Source of the DNA: Roseburia sp. CAG:309
Lineage (GTDB): Bacteria > Bacillota > Clostridia > Lachnospirales > Lachnospiraceae
Direction: 5' to 3'
Assembly (NCBI GenBank): GCA_000434115.1
Contig: FR894020.1
Coordinates: forward strand, 1-23,950
Length of the DNA stretch: 23,950 nt
Part shown: positions 1-5,750 of the stretch, in pieces
How positions within the stretch are numbered: the stretch's first letter is position 1
Layout: every line of letters begins with the position of its first letter
Position numbers and translations under genes: made by a program
The notes under the pieces: generated by a model
Seen by the model: the letters and a program-made list of their open reading frames with translations, nothing else
Databases searched by the model: none
What the model was told of the DNA's origin: nothing

Positions 1-603
1 ATAGGGTCTGTTCATTTTTGACCACACCTCTGAATCATCTGAATTTTCGGCCTTTTCTTCAATTTCTGTCTTGTTCGGTTCTTCCGGAAGATTTTCTTTT
101 TTCAAATTTTCCGGATTTTCCTTGACATTTTTCTTATCCTTTGCTATCATTGGCTCATAGTCCAAATCGTTTGACTTTGTCTTCGGATAAGTTAAACCAA
201 TGAGCACTGACGGAATCAATTCAATGAATAGGACATTATTTTGCACGTATCCATTTTCGTTGATTTTTCGGAAGTGCTTTTTTATTACTCCTATTTTTTC
301 TAAATGTGACAATGCCCTTTGAAGGGATGATCTGGCACATCCATAGGTATCTTCCATCTGGCGGTAGCTGAAATAGATCATGTCGTACTTATATTTCTTT
401 CTCAGCACTTCATTTCCCTGTTCGTCAACATCCACCACCGGACGGTACCAGTATACTATGTCAGAAAGGATTCTCTGCGCTAGCGCATATGGCTTTCCGG
501 CTTCCGTCCGGATTGTATCATTCCACGCATGAGGAATGATACTTCCGGTAAAGTTAATCATATGCAGTTGATCTGTTACGTTACTTCCACTTGAATATCC
601 CAT
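1..603 (-). CDS. Winged-helix protein, probable plasmid/ICE replication or regulatory protein (C-terminus cut by window edge)
   Basis: The frame is open from an ATG at 603 to the window edge, giving 201 codons without a stop, so the gene is partial. A GGAG six bases upstream supports this start; an in-frame ATG at 615 is an alternative. Residues about 75-135 read as a winged helix-turn-helix: YRQMEDTYGCARSSLQRALSHL is the helix pair, then IGVIKK leads into a wing. The preceding WYRP segment (about 51-54) after a helix is typical of replication-associated proteins of Firmicute mobile elements, from memory. After residue 150 the protein becomes Lys/Glu/Asn-rich and probably disordered. It follows the ParM-like gene after 15 bases, so it is the last visible gene of the mobile-element operon. 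A role in element replication is inferred from context; a transcriptional regulator is equally possible. Confidence 0.6.
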   Translation of the reverse strand, partial: MGYSSGSNVTDQLHMINFTGSIIPHAWNDTIRTEAGKPYALAQRILSDIVYWYRPVVDVDEQGNEVLRKKYKYDMIYFSYRQMEDTYGCARSSLQRALSHLEKIGVIKKHFRKINENGYVQNNVLFIELIPSVLIGLTYPKTKSNDLDYEPMIAKDKKNVKENPENLKKENLPEEPNKTEIEEKAENSDDSEVWSKMNRPY

Positions 604-618
604 ATTGTTCTCCATTTC

Positions 619-1524
619 CTATTTTAATCTGTTTGCAGATAAGATTTCAAATCCTCTCGCGTTGCAAAAGATATCATCGTTGATCTCGATTCCGCTTCTT
701 AATTTTCCGGCATAATTCTTGATCACAGAAGCACCGCCTCCGCAGATCAGTATGCTTCCATTCAGTTTGGAATCGATTAGTTTCAATACGTCCTTTGCAT
801 AAAATTTAATGATTTCTTTTACAAAAGTCACCTGATTCGGATTCAAGGAGCAGCTTTCTTTCTGCATAATACATTGAATATCCTCTTCATCGATCTTTTC
901 CTGAAATTTGGCAAGAAAGTTTTTGGTGACAAGATCAATACAGTCAAGCGTTCCTTTTTTGTCCTGTGAAAAACATTCGTTGTAAAATGGTCTGCCTTTC
1001 CGGTATGTAATGACATCGATCGTTCTGGATCCGATATCAACCACCGAGATTGTTTTATCTTTATATTTGTCCAATTCTTTCGCAAGAACCGGCAGTCCTT
1101 GCGGATAGATGTGGACATCTTTTAATTCAATGTGATACTTTTCTCCCTCATAAGAAAAGTTCAATGTTTTCTTTTTTAACAAATATTCCTTGAATTGATC
1201 CTTTTGTGCGGAAAAGAACGAGTAAGGAAGTCCTGCAGCTAGGATCACATTTTTGGCTTCTGTCATTCCGTTACATTTCAATTCTTTTGCCAGACTTACC
1301 AAAGTCAGGTTGTAATACTCATCTGTTTTTGTTTTGTCAGACGGATGTTCATTCCGAATCTGACCTACTACAAATGTCCGGTTTTTCAGTTCCAAAATAT
1401 CTTCCATAAAAGGCGGTTTGATTGGAAGTTCTTCCACTCCGCTTTTGAAGATGGTATCTGCACTTTTGATGTACCCATATCCATGATCTACTCCAATGAT
1501 GATGTTATTTCCCATTTTTTTCAT
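619..1524 (-). CDS. ParM/Alp-type actin-like ATPase (plasmid or ICE segregation)
   Basis: A 301-aa actin-fold protein. Visible actin-family motifs are the phosphate-1 loop IGVDHGYGYIK (residues 10-20), phosphate-2 VVDIGSRTIDV (161-171) and the adenosine motif ILICGGGAS (258-266). Size and motif order match bacterial plasmid-segregation actins (ParM, Alp7A, the ALP_N family), which polymerise with ATP to push or position DNA copies. The ATG overlaps the stop of the upstream gene in an ATGA arrangement, so the two are probably translationally coupled. An AAGGAG lies about ten bases upstream; a second ATG three codons in is possible. No obvious ParR adaptor or centromere-like repeat array is visible, although the coupled upstream gene could supply the adaptor. 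The call is firm for the fold; the segregation role is inferred from family and neighbours. Confidence 0.8.
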   Translation of the reverse strand: MKKMGNNIIIGVDHGYGYIKSADTIFKSGVEELPIKPPFMEDILELKNRTFVVGQIRNEHPSDKTKTDEYYNLTLVSLAKELKCNGMTEAKNVILAAGLPYSFFSAQKDQFKEYLLKKKTLNFSYEGEKYHIELKDVHIYPQGLPVLAKELDKYKDKTISVVDIGSRTIDVITYRKGRPFYNECFSQDKKGTLDCIDLVTKNFLAKFQEKIDEEDIQCIMQKESCSLNPNQVTFVKEIIKFYAKDVLKLIDSKLNGSILICGGGASVIKNYAGKLRSGIEINDDIFCNARGFEILSANRLK

Positions 1525-2138
1525 AGTCCAAAATCTCCTTTGTCTGTTATTTTTAATTGTCCCGGAAGAACGGCTTCTCTGCCTTCCATCTTCACTTCCT
1601 TTTTTGCAACCGTAGTTGTATTCTTTAATTTAGCCAACTGCCGGTTGGTATAGCTCGAATCATAGATCTCACACACATCCTGCAAAGCTTTCTTTTTCAG
1701 TCTTGCCAGTTTTGAATGCGAGATATCTAAGCGCTGCTCTATGTACTCCCATTTTTCTTTTTTCCGGTAAATCCGGATAAGTACTTCTTTCGAGAGTGGC
1801 GGAAGTGTTGCCAGAACCAGCCGCAGGCGGTGATTCTTTTCAATCCGTACCAGATTAAGTCGATAACTGTATGTCAAAGAATCAATCTGTTCTTCCAGTA
1901 TTTTTTTTGTCATTGATAATACATTTCCTAAATCGCGTTTTTTTCCAGAGGAACCTCCACCCTCTGTATCATAGCGGATACTGCTCTGAACCGTTTCGAT
2001 GATGTCTTTCTCGATTTCCGCTCTCTGGCTCTCAATCTCTTTGATCTCGGCCAGCAGTTTTTCAGATTCAATCTGAAGATTTTTTTTGACATCCTCTTCA
2101 CTTTCCAAAAACAAGATTATTTCTTCTTCCGCAATCAT
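1521..2138 (-). CDS. Coiled-coil protein with sigma-70 region 4-like helix-turn-helix
   Basis: A 205-aa protein. Residues about 10-55 are rich in Glu/Lys/Leu heptads and look like a coiled coil. A Gly/Ser-rich linker follows (about 60-66). Residues about 112-157 (LPPLSKEVL, then KWEYIEQRLDISHSKLARLKKKAL) have the pattern of a sigma-70 region 4 helix-turn-helix, as in small phage and ICE regulators of the DUF1492/ArpU type. The gene overlaps the start of the ParM-like gene by four bases. That position, directly before an actin-like ATPase, also makes it a candidate DNA-binding adaptor (ParR role), but this is context only. The ATG at 2138 has a weak GGGG-type binding site. Confidence 0.6.
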   Translation of the reverse strand: MIAEEEIILFLESEEDVKKNLQIESEKLLAEIKEIESQRAEIEKDIIETVQSSIRYDTEGGGSSGKKRDLGNVLSMTKKILEEQIDSLTYSYRLNLVRIEKNHRLRLVLATLPPLSKEVLIRIYRKKEKWEYIEQRLDISHSKLARLKKKALQDVCEIYDSSYTNRQLAKLKNTTTVAKKEVKMEGREAVLPGQLKITDKGDFGL

Positions 2139-2157
2139 AACTATCCCCGCCTTTTTA

Positions 2158-2583
2158 TTAAGAAAATGGCATCTCTGAATTTCCCACCATTTCTTCTATG
2201 TTTGTAAAGTCTTCTGTTACATTTGATGCTTGGGTTTCCCCGGCAGGAGTTGCCTCAATAGGTGTGGCTCTTTTGGTATCTCCAAACTCCACTTTTTCTG
2301 TTATCACTTGATAACTATACACTTTTTCGCCGTTTTTATTGGTATAATTGTTATTCTGTGCTCTTCCGACGATCAAAATGCGTGAACCTTTTTGAAAGTA
2401 TTTTTCCAAAAAATCTGCCTGCTTTCCAAAACTGATACAATGGAAGTAGTCTGTTTCCGGTCCATTTCCACTTTTAAAAGAACGATTTACGGCGATGTCG
2501 TATTTCGCAAATTTTTTGCCCTCCTGATTGATTGTAATTTCAGGATTTCTCGTCATATTTCCTAATAAAATGATTTGATTCAT
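2158..2583 (-). CDS. ssb: Single-stranded DNA-binding protein
   Basis: A 141-aa protein beginning MNQIILLGNMTRNPEI, the classic SSB OB-fold start. Further OB-fold signatures are FAKYDIAVNRSF, YFHCISFGKQADFLEKYFQKGS and ILIVGRAQ. A low-complexity linker follows, then a C-terminal tip ending EMPFS, a slightly altered version of the acidic IPF tail that binds replication partners. I chose ATG 2583 because AAGGAAG lies about seven bases upstream; a longer frame would need an ATT start. The start lies inside the 3' end of the preceding gene (44-base overlap). SSBs of this size are common on plasmids, phages and conjugative elements in addition to the chromosomal copy, and the operon context indicates a mobile-element copy used during single-stranded transfer or replication. 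Confidence 0.9.
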   Translation of the reverse strand: MNQIILLGNMTRNPEITINQEGKKFAKYDIAVNRSFKSGNGPETDYFHCISFGKQADFLEKYFQKGSRILIVGRAQNNNYTNKNGEKVYSYQVITEKVEFGDTKRATPIEATPAGETQASNVTEDFTNIEEMVGNSEMPFS

Positions 2584-3052
2584 AATCTGTCTTCCTTTCT
2601 TCAATTATTTTGCTTCCGAGATCAATCACATATTTTTGTCGCTCATCCTCGTAAACTATGCTATTTTCTTCTTTTTTTAAAAAACCATATCGTTCGTAAG
2701 CAATGATGGAACTTAATCTTACGTAGAAAGTTAAATGCTCCATAAGCAGTTTCATACACTCAAATTCTTCCGGAGTGTAGGTATCTCGTTTACTTTCGAA
2801 CTGATAGCGGTTATTTACTTTTAATACGTTTTCAGCGTCATCCGAAATATAGTATTCCGTCATACTGAAACGCTGCTCAAACTCTTTTATTGTGTTTGTG
2901 TAACTACATAACTTCTTTTCTGCTTCTTCCAGACTTTCAAACTCATCCACAACGTGTTTTACCGGATGGGATTTTTTTGAGGCATATCCACAATCAATCA
3001 ATGGGTACTGTTTAATAAGTACACCTCTTGAGCCTTCCCATATTTTATACAT
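2540..3052 (-). CDS. Hypothetical protein of mobile-element operon
   Basis: A 170-aa soluble protein that I do not recognise. It has no signal peptide or membrane segment and no clear catalytic motif. It is rich in charged residues and aromatic Tyr; residues about 40-65 and 95-125 look helical. The start at 3052 has GGAAGG six bases upstream, and the 3' end overlaps the ssb start by 44 bases, which argues for a real, translated gene in the same transcript. A function linked to single-stranded DNA handling or element maintenance is possible but rests only on position. Confidence 0.7.
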   Translation of the reverse strand: MYKIWEGSRGVLIKQYPLIDCGYASKKSHPVKHVVDEFESLEEAEKKLCSYTNTIKEFEQRFSMTEYYISDDAENVLKVNNRYQFESKRDTYTPEEFECMKLLMEHLTFYVRLSSIIAYERYGFLKKEENSIVYEDERQKYVIDLGSKIIEERKTDYESNHFIRKYDEKS

Positions 3053-3069
3053 GGTAATCCTTCCTTTCT

Positions 3070-3420
3070 TTAGATTGTAAGCTGCGCCTTATAGGCATTA
3101 TAGTGTTCTTTGGAACCATATCTTTTAAACTCATAACCAACCAGATCTCGATTATTCTGAATCAATTTTGCGATCGACGCATTTGCAATGCCGTCTTTTG
3201 CCATTTCCTGCATCAATATCCGTAATCGAAGAGACTGCGAATACTTTTTCAATAGCTGCTTTCGGAGTGGATCGTACTGATCTTTTGACTTTGCTCCGTT
3301 GATCTCATACAAAATCGTATTCTGTGAGTATCCAGTCAGTTCACTGATATCCCGGATGGAAATACCGTCTTTTAACATCCCGCTTATCAATACTCTGTCC
3401 TTGAACTTAATGTACTTCAT
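3070..3420 (-). CDS. Small protein with two tandem helix-turn-helix repeats
   Basis: A 116-aa protein starting at ATG 3420, chosen because GGAGG lies directly upstream (the track-length version begins six codons earlier without a good site). It contains an internal duplication: residues about 9-56 and 67-114 align over most of their length. Each unit has the pattern MLKDGISIRDISELTGYSQ or MAKDGIANASIAKLIQNN, followed by a conserved Tyr-containing tail (DQYDPLRKQL and EHYNAYKAQL). Each unit resembles the N-terminal helix-turn-helix of IS30-type transposases (HTH_38-like), but there is no DDE catalytic domain. It is therefore probably a DNA-binding regulator of the element. It overlaps the upstream membrane-protein gene by 14 bases. 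Confidence 0.7.
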   Translation of the reverse strand: MKYIKFKDRVLISGMLKDGISIRDISELTGYSQNTILYEINGAKSKDQYDPLRKQLLKKYSQSLRLRILMQEMAKDGIANASIAKLIQNNRDLVGYEFKRYGSKEHYNAYKAQLTI

Positions 3421-3727
3421 TCTTCTCACCTCCTGCATTACTTTTGTTTAATAACTCTTGGGGGAGGTATATTTTGTCAGAAAGAAATCCTTCTTCAAGA
3501 TACGGTTGTTCCCCCGTTTCTAATGTGTAGTAAACTTTTACAGAATCCATTTCTTTTTTTGTATAAACCATTCCACCATCTTCTTCCTTTACAAAAAAGA
3601 CGTACTCTTCATCTTTTTGTTCAAATGAATAGATATATTGTCTGCTTGTAGGCGGATAGCTGAATACAATAAAAAATAGAAAAGCAAATCCCACAAACCA
3701 AATCAGACAAATTTTGCTATAACTCAT
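3407..3727 (-). CDS. Small membrane-anchored hypothetical protein
   Basis: A 106-aa protein. The start at 3727 is chosen because AAAGGAGAT sits six bases upstream. Residues about 5-24 form one hydrophobic segment (ICLIWFVGFAFLFFIVF) preceded by a Lys, so the protein is probably anchored in the membrane with its C-terminal 80 residues outside. The soluble part alternates Tyr-rich strands and acidic turns and looks like a small beta domain. I recognise no family. Its overlap with the downstream double-HTH gene shows it belongs to the same operon. It could belong to a transfer apparatus or surface function of the element, but nothing in the sequence proves that. Confidence 0.65.
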   Translation of the reverse strand: MSYSKICLIWFVGFAFLFFIVFSYPPTSRQYIYSFEQKDEEYVFFVKEEDGGMVYTKKEMDSVKVYYTLETGEQPYLEEGFLSDKIYLPQELLNKSNAGGEKNEVH

Positions 3728-3799
3728 CTTTATCTCCTTTCGTTTCATTTTCTTTCCTGTCTCTGTTTTACAAAAATAGGAAAGATTTTTGATTAGACT

Positions 3800-4114
3800 T
3801 TAGTTTGCTATCATTTGAATGATACAGCCATAATCTCCTGCGCGGTAAATGTTAAATTCTTTAGCATGTTCTGAAAATGTTCGTTTGGTATCATCATAAA
3901 TATTTAACCAGTAATTAAAGGTAGCCACTTTTTCGTAGTGCTTTCCAATTTCAACGTCATTTCCTTTAACTAAGTAAGCACTGTACTCGCCATCTTCTAC
4001 GAAATGAAGCATTTCTGGGACAACACCGTTATCACCTTTACATCCAACTAATACCAATGCGGCAATATCACTTTCACCAATGAATATTTTTTCTGCTTCC
4101 TTATAAGACTTCAT
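3800..4114 (-). CDS. Hypothetical protein, first gene of mobile-element operon
   Basis: A 104-aa soluble protein of unknown family. I prefer ATG 4114 (GAGAGG nine bases upstream) over ATG 4123, where the same GAGAGG would be too close. The sequence MKSYKEAEKIFIGESDIAAL followed by strands such as LVLVGCKGD and EYSAYLVKG suggests a compact alpha/beta fold. It has no membrane segment. It is the promoter-proximal gene of the leftward operon and lies just downstream of the hairpin pair at 4150-4240, so it is the first gene to be affected by any attenuation there. Confidence 0.6.
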   Translation of the reverse strand: MKSYKEAEKIFIGESDIAALVLVGCKGDNGVVPEMLHFVEDGEYSAYLVKGNDVEIGKHYEKVATFNYWLNIYDDTKRTFSEHAKEFNIYRAGDYGCIIQMIAN

Positions 4115-4149
4115 AATTACCATCCTCTCTGTTTTTTGGAATAAAAAAA

Positions 4150-4186
4150 GAAGTTATGAAAAGAATTTTACTCTCTTCATAACTTC
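4150..4186. repeat. Hairpin 1: inverted repeat with T-runs on both sides (terminator-like)
   Basis: GAAGTTATGAA at 4150-4160 is perfectly inverted at 4176-4186, and the stem continues inward with AGA/TCT after one mismatch, about 15 bp in all. On the minus strand it is followed by seven T; on the plus strand by AATTTTTTCTTATTTTT. It thus has the form of an A/T-rich bidirectional terminator. It lies in the leader of the leftward operon, between two divergent transcription units, where a terminator suggests attenuation or insulation. Confidence 0.6.
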
Positions 4187-4203
4187 AATTTTTTCTTATT
4201 TTT

Positions 4204-4240
4204 GAAGTTGAAAAAGAATGTATTTCTTATTCACAACTTC
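4204..4240. repeat. Hairpin 2: second inverted repeat sharing the GAAGTT arm
   Basis: GAAGTTG at 4204-4210 is inverted as CAACTTC at 4234-4240, with a partly pairing interior (GAA and AAGAA against TTCTT and TTC). The arm matches hairpin 1 at GAAGTT-TGAA, so four copies of one element alternate in orientation over 90 bases. Such repeats are common as operators or in plasmid control RNAs; which applies here cannot be decided from sequence. Confidence 0.5.
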
Positions 4241-4270
4241 ATTTTACAACTTTCCCTTTTTACAAAAAGA

Positions 4271-4301
4271 TGTCCCAAAATACGTTCCAATATGTTATAC
4301 T
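4271..4301 (+). promoter_or_regulatory. Possible promoter of the PEP mutase gene
   Basis: TATACT at 4296-4301 is a good -10 hexamer 44 bases before the chosen start codon. No convincing -35 lies at the expected distance; TGTCCC and TCCCAA are the nearest. Only the -10 supports the call. Confidence 0.35.
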
Positions 4302-4344
4302 TTTTATAGAAGTTTACCAGATCAGAAAAGCGAGGGATAATTAT

Positions 4345-5640
4345 ATGAAAACGGTATACACTTGTTTTACAACGGATGTCATCCACGAAGGGCATCTGAA
4401 CATTATACACGAAGCACAAAAATACGGCGAAGTGATTGCAGGCGTTCTGTCTGATGAGGCGATGATCCGTTATAACCAGTTTCCCACCATTCCTTTTGAG
4501 CAGCGAATCGAGTTGATCCGTACACTCCCCGGTGTAAGCCGCGTTGTCATCCAAAAGGATGTCATGTACGATGAGATCGTAGAAACCTATCACCCGGATT
4601 ACATCATCCACGGGGATAACTGGAACCACGGTCCCCTTAAAGCAATCCGTGCCAATGCCGAAAATCTTCTCTCCCGTTACGGTGGTCAGATCATAGACGT
4701 TCCTTACACCTACAATGAAAATGTAAAACATATTGATGATAAAATCAAAGAAAAACTTGCGATGCCTGAATTCCGCCGCAAACGGCTGAAACAGCTGTTA
4801 AAAATCCGGCCGATTGTAAAAGCATTAGAAGTTCATAGTGGGCTTACCGGTCTTATCGCAGAAAAAACAGTTGTTGAACACGAAGGGGAACTGGATCAGT
4901 TTGATGCCATGTGGATTTCTTCGCTCTGCGACTCGACGGCAAAGGGAAAACCGGATATCGAACTGGTCGATATGACATCGCGTTTCCGAACCATCGATGA
5001 TGTGATGGAAGTGACAACAAAACCGATTATATTTGATGGGGATACCGGCGGTCAGATTGAACATTTTGTATATACAATTCGTTCATTAGAACGCATGGGC
5101 GTTTCGGCAATCATCATTGAAGATAAGATTGGATTAAAAAAGAATTCCTTATTTGGAACCGATGTGCCACAAACTCAGGACTCCATCGAACATTTCAGCC
5201 AAAAGATCCGGGCTGGAAAAAAGACACAGTTGACCGACGATTTTATGATCATCGCCCGCATCGAAAGTCTTATTCTGGAGCAGGGCTTAGATGATGCCTT
5301 AGCAAGAGCTTCCGCCTTTGTCGATGCCGGTGCTGATGCTATTATGATTCACAGCCGCAAGCAGGATCCTTCCGAAATCTTTGCCTTTTGCGACGAATTT
5401 CGAAAAACAGATCCGACAACTCCTCTTGTTGTCGTTCCGACTTCGTTCAACGCTGTTACCGAAGAGGAGCTTTGCAGCCACGGTGTAAATATTGTTATTT
5501 ATGCCAATCAGCTGACACGGAGTGCTTTCCCTGCAATGGAACAAACTGCAAAAGACATCCTGCGCTATCACCGAGCCAAAGAAGTCAACGACCGCCTGAT
5601 GCCAATCTCTCAAATTTTAACATTAATCGACACCTTATAA
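4345..5640 (+). CDS. pepM: Phosphoenolpyruvate mutase with N-terminal nucleotidyltransferase domain
   Basis: A 431-aa two-domain protein. Residues 1-130 are a cytidylyltransferase-like fold: the HxGH nucleotide-binding motif is HEGH (14-17), and YIIHGDNW (87-93) matches the second conserved block. Residues about 150-431 are the PEP mutase/isocitrate lyase superfamily barrel: DGDTGG (231-236) binds the metal, and EDKIGLKKNS (259-268) is the EDKxxxKxNS signature that separates PEP mutase from its lyase relatives. The mutase converts PEP to phosphonopyruvate, the entry step to C-P bond natural products; the fused domain suggests CTP activation of the phosphonate, as known for other phosphonate loci. 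ATG 4345 is chosen because it gives the normal N-terminus and has GAGGG upstream. The phosphonopyruvate decarboxylase needed to pull the reaction forward, and any aminotransferase, are not in the window. The gene converges on licD. Confidence 0.88.
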   Translation: MKTVYTCFTTDVIHEGHLNIIHEAQKYGEVIAGVLSDEAMIRYNQFPTIPFEQRIELIRTLPGVSRVVIQKDVMYDEIVETYHPDYIIHGDNWNHGPLKAIRANAENLLSRYGGQIIDVPYTYNENVKHIDDKIKEKLAMPEFRRKRLKQLLKIRPIVKALEVHSGLTGLIAEKTVVEHEGELDQFDAMWISSLCDSTAKGKPDIELVDMTSRFRTIDDVMEVTTKPIIFDGDTGGQIEHFVYTIRSLERMGVSAIIIEDKIGLKKNSLFGTDVPQTQDSIEHFSQKIRAGKKTQLTDDFMIIARIESLILEQGLDDALARASAFVDAGADAIMIHSRKQDPSEIFAFCDEFRKTDPTTPLVVVPTSFNAVTEEELCSHGVNIVIYANQLTRSAFPAMEQTAKDILRYHRAKEVNDRLMPISQILTLIDTL

Positions 5641-5654
5641 CTCATCCGCAAAGT

Positions 5655-5699
5655 ACCAATCTGGGAAGTAAGAAATTTTCTCCTCCCAGATTGGTTTTG
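5655..5699. terminator. Terminator between convergent pepM and licD
   Basis: A perfect 12-bp stem (ACCAATCTGGGA at 5655-5666 with its complement at 5684-5695) starts 15 bases after the pepM stop and is followed by TTTTG on the plus strand. It also lies downstream of the licD stop on the other strand, so it may serve both genes, although the minus-strand U-tract is poor. Confidence 0.75.
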
Positions 5700-5750
5700 T
5701 AGAATCAAAAAACTTCACACCAATCTCTCTTTCCTAACTGCATTTCCGGA

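Noticed and set aside
2158..4123. Defence island or toxin-antitoxin system among the small hypothetical genes
   Set aside because: No toxin, nuclease, NTPase or antitoxin motif is visible in these small proteins; SSB and ParM neighbours fit a maintenance module.
4141..4344. tRNA-type attachment site at the element border
   Set aside because: No tRNA 3' end or direct repeat pair is visible. The other end of the element is outside the window, so an att site cannot be defined.
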